Source of the DNA: Pseudomonas syringae KCTC 12500
GTDB lineage: Bacteria > Pseudomonadota > Gammaproteobacteria > Pseudomonadales > Pseudomonadaceae
DNA: 64,000 nucleotides
Direction of reading: 5' to 3'
Assembly (NCBI RefSeq): GCF_000507185.2
Contig: NZ_AYTM02000002.1
Coordinates: 1,573,501 to 1,637,500 of the forward strand
Shown here: one piece after another, positions 19,227-28,076 of the stretch
Numbering within the stretch: the stretch's first letter is position 1
How the letters are laid out: each line of letters begins with the position of its first letter
Program-made: the position numbers and the translations under genes
The notes under the pieces: generated by a model
Seen by the model: the letters and a program-made list of their open reading frames with translations, nothing else
Told to the model about the DNA's origin: nothing
The model's database searches: none

Positions 19227-22200
19227 ATGCCTCTAGCGGATCATCCATCATGCAGACGAATCGGCACCATGACCTTACCGCGCACCGCACCAACCCAGGC
19301 TCTAAACGCCTCGCTTGCCAGCGATACCTATCCACCCGACTTCAGCAAGACGACCCAGGAACTGGCCCGTACCCTGCTTCACCCCCTCAAACCCGAGCTG
19401 GATGTCGAGACGACCTGGCTGACCTACCGTGACAGCGAGGTCGAATTCGACCACGGGAGCAACATACACAGGGTTCCACTGATCCCTGGCCTGATCGAAT
19501 ACTTCACCGGCCATTTGCAATTGATCGACAATGATGTAGTCGCTCTCCACCCACCTCTTGACACGCCTTCCCCAACGCCTGACACACAGCAACCTGACGT
19601 CAAGCCACCAGCCATTCAGCCGCTGGGGCGGGCAGCGACCGTAACGTTCTTCACCGAGGTCAGCGAGCAACTGGAGCAGTGCTATACACAAAATCTTGCA
19701 GACTACTGGAGCACTGCGACGCTTGATGGCGAAACCCGGAGCAGCCGGTTTGTCGCAGAGCAGATCGAGTGCCTGACATCCGAATGTGCAGTGCTGATCG
19801 CCTTGGGAAAGATGACAACCGGGCACTACAGCCTGCTTTCGGCCGCCCTCGGGCCCTGTGCCACAAATGCGACAGAGGGTTTCGCAGACTTACAGCCGCA
19901 CAGTGTTTACAGCCTGTCGGCACGAGACGGCGACGGCCCCTCGCTGTCACTTTACGGCGCGTTTGCCATTGCCCGGCGTCTTCGTGATGCGCCGGTCCAG
20001 CCAGACCTGGAAGAGCTGGAAGATGTCCTGCTGTTTACGCCCCATGACGGGCTGGAAGCATTTGCCTCATTGCAACAGTTGAACGATGCGCTTGTTCAGC
20101 GAGTGACTGAACCCGAGTACCGAGGACGTTTGGGAGACGGCGTCACCGCCGGGCAGGCAAGCCCCACCAACCCCACCCCTGTCTTGCAATGGCAATACAC
20201 CCTGATGGACGGCAATTTTCTCAGCCTGCTGCTTGCCCGGCAGGTTGTCGCGCAGCAGTCGGTCTTCGCTCAGACTGTACAGCTGGCCCGCTCTCAGAAG
20301 ATGGACGCGGTCTGTTTCGAGCAAATGATAGCGAATTTGCTGAAACCCAGGATTTACTTCGACAACCACTGGCGACTCGACGGGTTCGACAGCGATCTGG
20401 TGCAAAACCAGATGCCCGATTGGTGGAAAACCATGACGCTGACGCAGCGTCAGGCATGGCATCGTCAGGCACAGCGATTTGGCGAGCAGGTGGTGAACAT
20501 GCGCAAAGCCAGCAAGGAGCACTTCGGCCAGGCGGAAAACGACAGCCGCACCTATCCGACGCGCTTTATCGACCAGCAACTGGCTCAACTGCTGAACCGG
20601 CTATCCATCGCTGCAACAGCGCAACAGATCAATATTTCACTGACCTACTGGACGGGCATCGAAGTGCTCGATATTCCCGGCGCGCCTGTATTGCCAGAAA
20701 CCAAGACTGAGAGCGTTTCGCTCAGGCAACTGGCACATACCCAAGCCCTGCACACCAAGGCCAAGGATGCCGTGCTTCTACGCGCTGTCGACGCTGAAGG
20801 CGTCCCCCTTGCGCACTTGGACAAGCAGGCCGTAACGGAGCTGATTGCCACGCTGGAAGAGCCCCGACACCTCAGTGATTACCTTGACCTGCACCTGAAA
20901 ACCTCGGCGTATGCACAGCAGCTCAAGCGGTCAGAAAAAGCCATGTTGCGAGCTCAGATGAAGATGGCGCTGCTGGAGATCGAACAACAGGCTTTTGCAC
21001 CCACCGGGCGAGAGTGGATCAAGGCTGTGCTGGATTCGCCAGGAATTCAAGGACGGCGAACCATCAACGAGCAAGTCATTGAAGTTCGTTTTTTCAGCGT
21101 CAACCAATTCAAGATGACCAACGTGATGCTGATTGCTCCAGCCGGAACATTCGAGAAGGGGCCGCTGGTGCTGTGCACGCTGGATGCTGCCGACGGTGTC
21201 GTTTTCCGCTGGTTCAACAGCATGTATCACCTGACCACCAGTTTTCTGGAAGAGGCACCCTTCCAGCAGTATCTGATTCAGCAAATACCGGTTTCCAGGC
21301 GTATTGAGACGCTGCATGCCATGCAGTACGAAAAGGAAGCGAAGCATTGGCGTCTGCCCGAAGTATTCACCCAACTGACGCTGCTACCGATCCCGTCAAG
21401 GCTGCTGCGCCCGGTCGTGTTTGTCAGCCAGAGCAAAGACATTTACGAGGAAAATCATGAGACCAAGATCAACCATCTAATCAACGAAGCCAAACGGCAG
21501 ATGAGCCTGACCACCGGTACAGGGCAATCGGGTCGGGGATTCGATCTGATCGCGAGCATTGCGATTCTGTTTCTGCCTGGCCCGATCATGATGCCTGCCT
21601 CGCTGGGCGCTGGCCTTTACCAAACCTGGAGCGCTTTTTCGAAAATCGATGACAACGACCTGGAAGGCGCCGCCGAGGAGTTTCTGAGCGCCCTCAGCTA
21701 CCTTGCCATTGCCTTGGTCGGCCACTTGGCGCTGGCCTTGAAGCCGGCAGGAATCGCCGCAAAAACGGTGAGACGTCCGCACCTGGTACGCAGAGTCGGT
21801 CGCGATGGTCAGGCACAGATCGGCTACCTCCTGTCGCATTCAAAGGCGCCGCGTTTCGCAGACTCGAAATTGATCGCTGCCATGGACCCCAAACGCTTCG
21901 TCGCCATTGAGGTAGAAGGCCAGACCTGCTTCATAAGCCGACGGGCCAACGTGTTCGGCCACTCACGCCTTTATCGGGTAAACCCGATGGATACCACGCA
22001 ATTGGTGCACGGGCAGGAGTTTGCTCTTCGCAGCACGACCGGCGTCTGGAAAATCGTGGGCACACAGATCCCGCGCATGAGTCAGTCCGCAATCCGCAAT
22101 GCCCAGGCTCGGTTGACCAGCCTGACAATCCTCTGGCCGGCTTCTCTGGAGGAAGCAAGTAGCGCCGAACGCTTGAGTTTCGAGACCGACTACCTGGCGC

Positions 22201-22739
22201 TGGCCAAGACGTCCAACGCAGAAAACTTTTCCGAAATCACCGCCTACGTAGAAGGCGGTTCAATGGACATCAATCCGCTGCTGCGAAGCGGCGTGCGCAA
22301 CGCCAGGACACGGAAGTTTCTAAATCAGTTCCATAAGCTCAAGGCGTGGGAAGGCACCGCATTTCGCGCCACCTATGTGTCCAGCGACGGGGTGGCCTGC
22401 CTTGAGCGCGAAGTGGGTGCAGTGTTTACCGACAATGGCGTGCAGTCTGCATCGGTGTCGCGAGCCAATGCCTCCAGATGGAGCCAGGACGGGTTCGTGA
22501 GTCGCAACGCCAATGCCGAAAACCACCCGGTGTTTTTCATCTTTGCACCGGCGGTGCCCAAGAAGAACATGTTCACCGGTTTTCTTGGTGATCACGTGGC
22601 CATTGCGCCGGGGACATACGTGCAACTGGGCGCGACCAAACGAATCAACGGACAGCTGTTTGCCTGGTTTGATGCGCCTGAACAACTGGTTGATCAGACC
22701 TACGATCTCTATACCGGAGAACAGGAACTCTGGGTCTGA
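19227..22739 (+). CDS. Very large toxin-like protein (dermonecrotic-toxin/DUF6543-like architecture)
   Basis: The product is 1170 residues with no signal peptide. The long helical N-terminal two thirds resemble the multi-domain Pseudomonas proteins annotated as dermonecrotic-toxin or DUF6543 proteins. A hydrophobic stretch near residues 770-860 (LIASIAILFLPGPIMM, YLAIALVGHLALAL) could insert in a membrane. It is followed by GYLLS.. and ISRRANVFGHSRLYRV segments typical of such proteins. The last 130 residues look like an ADP-ribosyltransferase fold: Arg1047 in AFRATYVSS, Ser1074-Ala-Ser1076, and APGT at 1127-1130. The position of the usual E-x-E holds Gly-Asp-His (1121-1123). ATG at 19227 is used and ATG at 19269 is possible; neither has a clear ribosome site. 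No immunity or secretion partner adjoins it. Confidence 0.65.
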   Translation: MPLADHPSCRRIGTMTLPRTAPTQALNASLASDTYPPDFSKTTQELARTLLHPLKPELDVETTWLTYRDSEVEFDHGSNIHRVPLIPGLIEYFTGHLQLIDNDVVALHPPLDTPSPTPDTQQPDVKPPAIQPLGRAATVTFFTEVSEQLEQCYTQNLADYWSTATLDGETRSSRFVAEQIECLTSECAVLIALGKMTTGHYSLLSAALGPCATNATEGFADLQPHSVYSLSARDGDGPSLSLYGAFAIARRLRDAPVQPDLEELEDVLLFTPHDGLEAFASLQQLNDALVQRVTEPEYRGRLGDGVTAGQASPTNPTPVLQWQYTLMDGNFLSLLLARQVVAQQSVFAQTVQLARSQKMDAVCFEQMIANLLKPRIYFDNHWRLDGFDSDLVQNQMPDWWKTMTLTQRQAWHRQAQRFGEQVVNMRKASKEHFGQAENDSRTYPTRFIDQQLAQLLNRLSIAATAQQINISLTYWTGIEVLDIPGAPVLPETKTESVSLRQLAHTQALHTKAKDAVLLRAVDAEGVPLAHLDKQAVTELIATLEEPRHLSDYLDLHLKTSAYAQQLKRSEKAMLRAQMKMALLEIEQQAFAPTGREWIKAVLDSPGIQGRRTINEQVIEVRFFSVNQFKMTNVMLIAPAGTFEKGPLVLCTLDAADGVVFRWFNSMYHLTTSFLEEAPFQQYLIQQIPVSRRIETLHAMQYEKEAKHWRLPEVFTQLTLLPIPSRLLRPVVFVSQSKDIYEENHETKINHLINEAKRQMSLTTGTGQSGRGFDLIASIAILFLPGPIMMPASLGAGLYQTWSAFSKIDDNDLEGAAEEFLSALSYLAIALVGHLALALKPAGIAAKTVRRPHLVRRVGRDGQAQIGYLLSHSKAPRFADSKLIAAMDPKRFVAIEVEGQTCFISRRANVFGHSRLYRVNPMDTTQLVHGQEFALRSTTGVWKIVGTQIPRMSQSAIRNAQARLTSLTILWPASLEEASSAERLSFETDYLALAKTSNAENFSEITAYVEGGSMDINPLLRSGVRNARTRKFLNQFHKLKAWEGTAFRATYVSSDGVACLEREVGAVFTDNGVQSASVSRANASRWSQDGFVSRNANAENHPVFFIFAPAVPKKNMFTGFLGDHVAIAPGTYVQLGATKRINGQLFAWFDAPEQLVDQTYDLYTGEQELWV

Positions 22740-22911
22740 AACCCTCACGCGGCTGATCCGGGAAGCCGGCCGTAACTGGCTGGCGCTCCTGCGAAGCAGC
22801 CTTGCACCATTGCAGAGCCCGGAGCGCCCGCGGGGCAAAGCCGGGTTCCACCTTGGTGCACACCCTCCACGAACCGCGACACATTCGTTTCATTTTGCGA
22901 CGTTTCTACGT

Positions 22912-22927
22912 TGGCCCAGACCTTGCT
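22912..22927 (+). promoter_or_regulatory. Sigma-54-type -24/-12 promoter for urtA
   Basis: TGGCCCAGACCTTGCT fits the TGGCAC-N5-TTGC consensus with one mismatch and the required ten bases between GG and GC. It lies 67 bases before the urtA start. Half-sites resembling NtrC targets (TGCACC at 22803, GGTGCA at 22855) lie upstream. This would place urea uptake under nitrogen control. Confidence 0.6.
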
Positions 22928-22994
22928 AAAGCTTGAAAGCGCAATGAAATGTACCGCCGCCAAACCATCAAATAATGTACTAAGGGAGCAGTCG

Positions 22995-24260
22995 ATGAAG
23001 CGTCGCAGCCTGATCAAAGCCTTTACCCTGTCCGCATCGATCGCCGCCATGGGACTGACCTGGACCGTTCAGGCTGCCGAGACCATCAAGGTCGGCATTC
23101 TGCATTCGTTGTCCGGCACCATGGCCATCTCCGAGACGTCGCTCAAGGACATGGCCTTGATGACCATCGACGAAATCAACGCCAAAGGCGGCGTCAACGG
23201 CAAGATGCTGGAGCCGGTCGTCGTCGACCCTGCGTCCAACTGGCCGCTGTTCGCGGAAAAAGGCCGTCAGTTGCTGACCCAGGACAAGGTCGCCGTGGTA
23301 TTCGGCTGCTGGACATCGGTGTCGCGCAAATCAGTGCTGCCGGTCTTCGAAGAACTCAACGGGCTGCTGTTCTACCCGGTGCAGTACGAAGGCGAAGAGA
23401 TGTCGCCCAATGTTTTCTACACCGGCGCCGCGCCTAACCAGCAGGCGATCCCTGCCGTCGAATATGTCATGAGTGAAGATGGCGGCTCGGCCGAGCGCTT
23501 CTTCCTGCTGGGCACCGACTATGTGTACCCGCGTACCACCAACAAGATTCTGCGCGCATTCCTGCATTCCAAAGGCGTGAAAGATACCGATATCGAAGAG
23601 GTCTACACCCCGTTCGGTCACTCCGATTATCAAACCATCGTGGCCAACATCAAGAAGTTCTCCGCCGGTGGCAAGACGGCCGTTATCTCCACCGTCAACG
23701 GCGACTCCAACGTGCCGTTCTACAAGGAACTGGCTAACCAGGGCCTGAACGCTACCGACGTACCGGTTGTGGCCTTCTCGGTAGGCGAAGAAGAACTGCG
23801 CGGCATCGACACCAAGCCACTGGTAGGCCATTTGGCCGCCTGGAACTACTTCCAGTCGGTGGAAAACCCGGTCAACAAGAAGTTCGTGGCTGACTGGACG
23901 GCCTACGCCAAAAAGAAAAACCTGCCAGGCGCTGACAAGGCTGTGACCAACGACCCGATGGAAGCCACGTATGTCGGCATTCACATGTGGGCGCAGGCGG
24001 TCGAGAAAGCCAAATCCACCGACGTGGACAAGGTCCGTGAAGCCATGGCCGGCCAAACGTTCGCAGCGCCGTCGGGCTTTACCCTGACCATGGACAAGAC
24101 CAACCACCACTTGCACAAGCCCGTGATGATCGGCGAAATCCAGGACGACGGACAGTTCAACGTCGTGTGGCAGACCAAAGAGCCGATCCGCGCCCAGCCA
24201 TGGAGCCCGTACATCCCTGGCAACGACAAGAAGCCGGACACCCCGGCGAAGAGCAACTGA
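22995..24260 (+). CDS. urtA: Urea ABC transporter, periplasmic substrate-binding protein
   Basis: UrtA binds urea (and short amides in some species) in the periplasm and delivers it to UrtBC. The 421-residue protein starts MKRRSLIKAFTLSASIAAMG, a signal peptide with a twin-arginine-like RRSLIK motif, then AAETIKVGILHSLSGTMAIS. Conserved stretches include FGCWTSVSRKSVLPVFEELNGLLFYPVQYEGEE. ATG at 22995 has AAGGGAG in front; an upstream in-frame ATG at 22911 overlaps the promoter and is rejected. It heads urtABCDE. Confidence 0.96.
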   Translation: MKRRSLIKAFTLSASIAAMGLTWTVQAAETIKVGILHSLSGTMAISETSLKDMALMTIDEINAKGGVNGKMLEPVVVDPASNWPLFAEKGRQLLTQDKVAVVFGCWTSVSRKSVLPVFEELNGLLFYPVQYEGEEMSPNVFYTGAAPNQQAIPAVEYVMSEDGGSAERFFLLGTDYVYPRTTNKILRAFLHSKGVKDTDIEEVYTPFGHSDYQTIVANIKKFSAGGKTAVISTVNGDSNVPFYKELANQGLNATDVPVVAFSVGEEELRGIDTKPLVGHLAAWNYFQSVENPVNKKFVADWTAYAKKKNLPGADKAVTNDPMEATYVGIHMWAQAVEKAKSTDVDKVREAMAGQTFAAPSGFTLTMDKTNHHLHKPVMIGEIQDDGQFNVVWQTKEPIRAQPWSPYIPGNDKKPDTPAKSN

Positions 24261-24279
24261 AGGATAAAAGCCGACTGCT

Positions 24280-24440
24280 GATCGTTCCCACGCTCGTCGC
24301 CAAGCGTCATATACAGGTCCTGAAGCCCGCGAAATACGGGGCTTCAAAGCTTCTGCCCACAGGGCGTAGGAGCGACCGGGGCGGCGATCCGCCCCGGTCG
24401 CTCCTACGGCCTTCGGCCAGAATCAAAAACAGCCAAGGCC
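24280..24440. repeat. REP-like palindromic element between urtA and urtB
   Basis: The core is a perfect 20-base-pair stem with a four-base loop (24365-24384 with 24389-24408), bearing GTAGGAGCGACCGGGGCGG. It is preceded by GAAGCCC..GGGGCTTC at 24322-24344 and bounded by CTTCTGCCCACAGGGC and GGCCTTCGGCCAGAA. The element at 29740-29940 has the same flanks and order. It lies inside the urt operon and could reduce downstream expression or protect the urtA message. Confidence 0.75.
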
Positions 24441-24448
24441 ATATTGAT

Positions 24449-26038
24449 ATGCCTTCTTATTTTTACCGTTTGATCCTCACCATCAGCCTGCTGCTGCCTT
24501 TGGCTGCCCAGGCCGGCGATGCCAGTGACTTTGTCGCAGCCAGTTCTTCGCAACAGGCAGAACTGCTGGAAGCCTGGGCCGCCAAGCCTGTGCCGGAACG
24601 TGTCGAGCTGCTCGAAGCCTTGCGCGATGGCCGTGTGGGTGCCGACAGCAGCAAGCGCGCCTGGATCGAAAACAACGATCAATACGTGGCCGTCGATGCA
24701 CAGGCCCCTGCCGCCGTCGATGCTCCAACGCCTGACGAACCGCGTAAATTGCGCTTGAACAACCGGCTGCGTGGCCTGGTTGAAACGGCGCTGGCCAGCC
24801 ATCAGTTGCTGGCAGCCGACACACGACTGCGCATGGCCGCCGCCCTGCAATTGCAAAAAAGCGCGCGCCCTGCACAACTTGAGTTGCTGACCGAACGCGT
24901 GGCCAGCGAATCCGATTCCAGCGTCAAAAGCGCGCTGACCCTGGCGCTGGCCAACCTGCAAATGGTCGACACCAGCCCGACAGTACGTCTGGCTGCCGTG
25001 CGACTGCTGGGCGAAACCGGTGACCCGCTGGCGCGTACCCGCCTTGAATCATTGCTGGCACCTGGCGTGGAAACCGACGCTTCGGTACGCGTGGCGGCTG
25101 AAACCAGCCTGGCGCAGGTCAAGCGCAAGCTGATGATCGGGGAAATCCTCGGCCAGGCGTTCAGCGGCATGTCGCTGGGCTCGATCCTGCTGCTGGCGGC
25201 GCTGGGTCTGGCGATTACCTTCGGCCTGCTGGGCGTAATCAACATGGCCCACGGCGAGATGCTGATGCTGGGGGCCTACTCAACCTACGTCGTGCAACTG
25301 ATGCTGCAGCGCTACGCACCGGGGGCCATCGAGTACTACCCGCTGATCGCGTTGCCGGTGGCGTTCTTTGTCACCGCCGCGATCGGCATGGCCCTGGAGC
25401 GCACGATTATTCGTCATCTGTATGGCCGTCCACTGGAAACCCTGCTGGCCACCTGGGGCATCAGCCTGATGCTGATTCAGGCCGTGCGTCTGGCCTTCGG
25501 CGCGCAGAACGTTGAAGTCGCCAACCCGCAATGGCTGTCTGGCGGCATCCAGGTGCTGCCTAATCTGGTGCTGCCTTACAACCGCATCGTGATCATCGCC
25601 TTCGCGCTGTTCGTGGTGGTGCTGACCTGGCTGCTGCTGAACAAGACCCGCCTGGGCCTGAACGTGCGCGCCGTCACCCAGAACCGCAACATGGCCGCCT
25701 GCTGTGGCGTACCGACCGGACGCATCGACATGATGGCTTTCGGTCTGGGCTCAGGTATCGCGGGTCTGGGGGGTGTTGCCCTGAGCCAGATCGGCAACGT
25801 GGGTCCTGATCTTGGGCAAAGCTACATCATTGATTCGTTCCTGGTGGTCGTGCTCGGCGGTGTCGGGCAACTGGCCGGCAGCGTGATGGCGGCTTTCGGG
25901 CTGGGCATCGCCAACAAGATTCTCGAACCGCAAATCGGCGCCGTGTTGGGCAAGATCCTGATCCTGGCGCTGATCATTCTGTTTATCCAGAAACGTCCGC
26001 AAGGCCTCTTCGCACTGAAAGGACGGGTGATTGACTGA
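24449..26038 (+). CDS. urtB: Urea ABC transporter permease UrtB
   Basis: UrtB is one of the two membrane permeases of the urea transporter. The 529-residue product has a signal peptide (MPSYFYRLILTISLLLPLAAQA). A periplasmic N-terminal extension of about 200 residues follows, rich in Ala-Leu helical repeats (LALANLQMVDTSPTVRLAAVRLLG). Then comes a LivH-type permease domain from about residue 230 (LLGVINMAHGEMLMLGAYSTYV; GLGGVALSQIGNVGPDLGQSYIIDSF). ATG at 24449 is the start; the long open frame upstream lies in urtA and the repeat. The stop overlaps the urtC start. Confidence 0.96.
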   Translation: MPSYFYRLILTISLLLPLAAQAGDASDFVAASSSQQAELLEAWAAKPVPERVELLEALRDGRVGADSSKRAWIENNDQYVAVDAQAPAAVDAPTPDEPRKLRLNNRLRGLVETALASHQLLAADTRLRMAAALQLQKSARPAQLELLTERVASESDSSVKSALTLALANLQMVDTSPTVRLAAVRLLGETGDPLARTRLESLLAPGVETDASVRVAAETSLAQVKRKLMIGEILGQAFSGMSLGSILLLAALGLAITFGLLGVINMAHGEMLMLGAYSTYVVQLMLQRYAPGAIEYYPLIALPVAFFVTAAIGMALERTIIRHLYGRPLETLLATWGISLMLIQAVRLAFGAQNVEVANPQWLSGGIQVLPNLVLPYNRIVIIAFALFVVVLTWLLLNKTRLGLNVRAVTQNRNMAACCGVPTGRIDMMAFGLGSGIAGLGGVALSQIGNVGPDLGQSYIIDSFLVVVLGGVGQLAGSVMAAFGLGIANKILEPQIGAVLGKILILALIILFIQKRPQGLFALKGRVID

Positions 26039-27117
26039 TGAGCCAGCCATTGATAGTAACTGCCGCGCAAAAAGTCGGGCCCAGAGGCACGCTGACCGCA
26101 GGCTGCGTAATACTGGCGGTGCTGCTGGCACTGCCGCTGCTGTCGCTGCTGCCTGCCGATAACAGCTTTCAGGTCTCGGCCTACACCCTGACCCTGGTGG
26201 GCAAGATTCTCTGCTACGCCATTGTCGCGCTGGCGCTGGACCTGGTCTGGGGCTACGCCGGGCTGTTGTCGCTGGGCCACGGCCTGTTCTTCGCCCTGGG
26301 CGGTTACGCCATGGGCATGTACCTGATGCGCCAGGCCGCTGGCGATGGTCTGCCGGCCTTCATGACCTTCCTGTCGTGGACCGAGCTGCCGTGGTACTGG
26401 GCGGGCACCGACCACTTCCTCTGGGCGATGTGCCTGGTGGTCCTGGCACCGGGACTGCTGGCATTGGTATTCGGCTTCTTCGCCTTCCGCTCGCGGATCA
26501 AGGGCGTTTACTTTTCGATCATGACCCAGGCGCTGACCTTCGCCGGCATGCTGCTGTTCTTTCGCAACGAGACCGGCTTTGGCGGCAACAACGGGTTCAC
26601 CAACTTCCGCAGCATTCTGGGCTTCAGCATCAGTGCCCAAGGGACCAGAGCTGCGCTGTTTATGGCCACGGTCGCACTGCTGGTGGCCAGCCTGTACATC
26701 GGCTGGCGCCTGGCGCAGAGCAAGTTCGGCCGCGTGCTGACCGCGCTGCGCGATGCGGAAAACCGCCTGATGTTCTGCGGTTACGATCCGCGCGGCTTCA
26801 AACTGTTCGTCTGGGTCCTGAGCGCCGTGCTGTGCGGTCTGGCTGGCGCCTTGTATGTGCCGCAGGTCGGCATTATCAACCCCAGCGAAATGTCGCCGAC
26901 CAACTCGATTGAAGCCGCTGTGTGGGTAGCCTTGGGTGGCCGCGGCACGCTGATCGGCCCGCTGCTGGGCGCAGGTCTGGTGAACGGCATGAAGAGCTGG
27001 TTCACCATGGCCTTCCCGGAATACTGGCTGTTCTTCCTTGGCGCGCTGTTCATCATCGTCACGCTGTATCTGCCCAAGGGCGTGATCGGCATGCTGAAGA
27101 AAAGGAGCGAGCAATGA
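26038..27117 (+). CDS. urtC: Urea ABC transporter permease UrtC
   Basis: UrtC is the second, LivM-type permease. Its 359 residues form about nine to ten membrane helices. The family motif LDLVWGYAGLLSLGHGLFFALGGYAMGMY lies near residue 65, and PSEMSPTNSIEAAVWVALGGRGTL near 285. ATG at 26038 overlaps the urtB stop by one base (TGATG). The stop overlaps the urtD start as ATGA, so the three genes are tightly coupled. Confidence 0.96.
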   Translation: MSQPLIVTAAQKVGPRGTLTAGCVILAVLLALPLLSLLPADNSFQVSAYTLTLVGKILCYAIVALALDLVWGYAGLLSLGHGLFFALGGYAMGMYLMRQAAGDGLPAFMTFLSWTELPWYWAGTDHFLWAMCLVVLAPGLLALVFGFFAFRSRIKGVYFSIMTQALTFAGMLLFFRNETGFGGNNGFTNFRSILGFSISAQGTRAALFMATVALLVASLYIGWRLAQSKFGRVLTALRDAENRLMFCGYDPRGFKLFVWVLSAVLCGLAGALYVPQVGIINPSEMSPTNSIEAAVWVALGGRGTLIGPLLGAGLVNGMKSWFTMAFPEYWLFFLGALFIIVTLYLPKGVIGMLKKRSEQ

Positions 27118-27974
27118 AAACCACTCCGACCCCGTCTTTCATGCTGGAACCGATCCTGGCGCCAAACTCCGACGCTGGCACCAGCCGCGACGCAGTGGGA
27201 TTCGGCAAAAGCGCCGGCAAAGGCCTCAACACTCGCCACGGCACGATCCTGACGCTGGAAGACATCAGCGTCAGCTTCGACGGCTTCAAGGCCCTGAACG
27301 ATCTGAATCTATACATCGGCGTAGGCGAACTGCGCTGCATCATCGGCCCCAACGGCGCGGGCAAGACCACGCTGATGGACGTCATCACCGGTAAGACCCG
27401 CCCCAGCCACGGCAAGGCCTGGTTCGGTGAAACGCTGGACCTGACGAAGATGACCGAAGTGCAGATCGCTCAGGCCGGCATCGGCCGCAAGTTCCAGAAA
27501 CCCACGGTATTCGAGGCCTTGAGCGTGTTCGAAAACCTCGAGCTGGCGCAGAAGACAGACAAATCGGTGTGGGCCAGTCTGCGTGCGCAGTTGAGCGGCG
27601 AACAACAGGACCGGATCGGTGAGGTGCTGGAAACGATCCGCCTGACCAGCTCGATGCACCGTCCTGCGGGCTTGCTGTCCCACGGCCAGAAGCAGTTTCT
27701 GGAGATCGGCATGCTGCTGGTTCAGGACCCGCAATTACTGCTGCTCGACGAGCCCGTCGCGGGCATGACCGATGCCGAAACCGAATTCACCGCCGAGCTG
27801 TTCAAGAGCCTCGCCGGCAAGCATTCGCTGATGGTGGTTGAGCACGACATGGGTTTCGTCGGCTCGATTGCCGACCATGTCACCGTGCTGCACCAGGGCA
27901 GCGTGCTGGCTGAAGGCTCGCTGAACGACGTACAGGCCGACGAACGCGTGATCGAAGTGTATTTAGGGCGCTAG
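27114..27974 (+). CDS. urtD: Urea ABC transporter ATP-binding protein UrtD
   Basis: UrtD is a LivG-type ATPase of the urea transporter. The 286-residue protein has an N-terminal extension of about 40 residues before the ABC domain. It then has Walker A GPNGAGKTT near residue 80, the signature LLSHGQKQFLEIG and Walker B LLLLDEPVAGM. ATG at 27114, with AAAGGAG upstream, overlaps the urtC stop. A longer frame from 26922 is inside urtC and is ignored. It is separated from urtE by about 100 bases of repeat. Confidence 0.96.
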   Translation: MKTTPTPSFMLEPILAPNSDAGTSRDAVGFGKSAGKGLNTRHGTILTLEDISVSFDGFKALNDLNLYIGVGELRCIIGPNGAGKTTLMDVITGKTRPSHGKAWFGETLDLTKMTEVQIAQAGIGRKFQKPTVFEALSVFENLELAQKTDKSVWASLRAQLSGEQQDRIGEVLETIRLTSSMHRPAGLLSHGQKQFLEIGMLLVQDPQLLLLDEPVAGMTDAETEFTAELFKSLAGKHSLMVVEHDMGFVGSIADHVTVLHQGSVLAEGSLNDVQADERVIEVYLGR

Positions 27975-27975
27975 C

Positions 27976-28066
27976 GCGTCCAGCTGCAAGCTTTTAGCTG
28001 CAAGCTAGAAGCAAAAACAACGTGCTGCTCTTTACTTGCAGCTTGAAGCTTGAAGCTTATAACTCA
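27976..28066. repeat. AGCTGCAAGCTT-type intergenic repeat between urtD and urtE
   Basis: The gap between urtD and urtE consists of inverted and direct copies of AGCTGCAAGCTTTTAGCTGCAAGCT and CTTGCAGCTTGAAGCTTGAAGCTT. It is the same family as at the window start and between ureB and ureC. The two halves are roughly inverted, so the transcript could fold here. Confidence 0.6.
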
Positions 28067-28076
28067 TGAGGCCCTC

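Noticed and set aside
25822-27114. A 430-residue minus-strand frame opposite urtC, and similar long frames opposite retS (2137-3669) and urtA (23331-24347)
   Set aside because: They are composition shadows rich in Gln, His and Arg, on the reverse of well-conserved genes.
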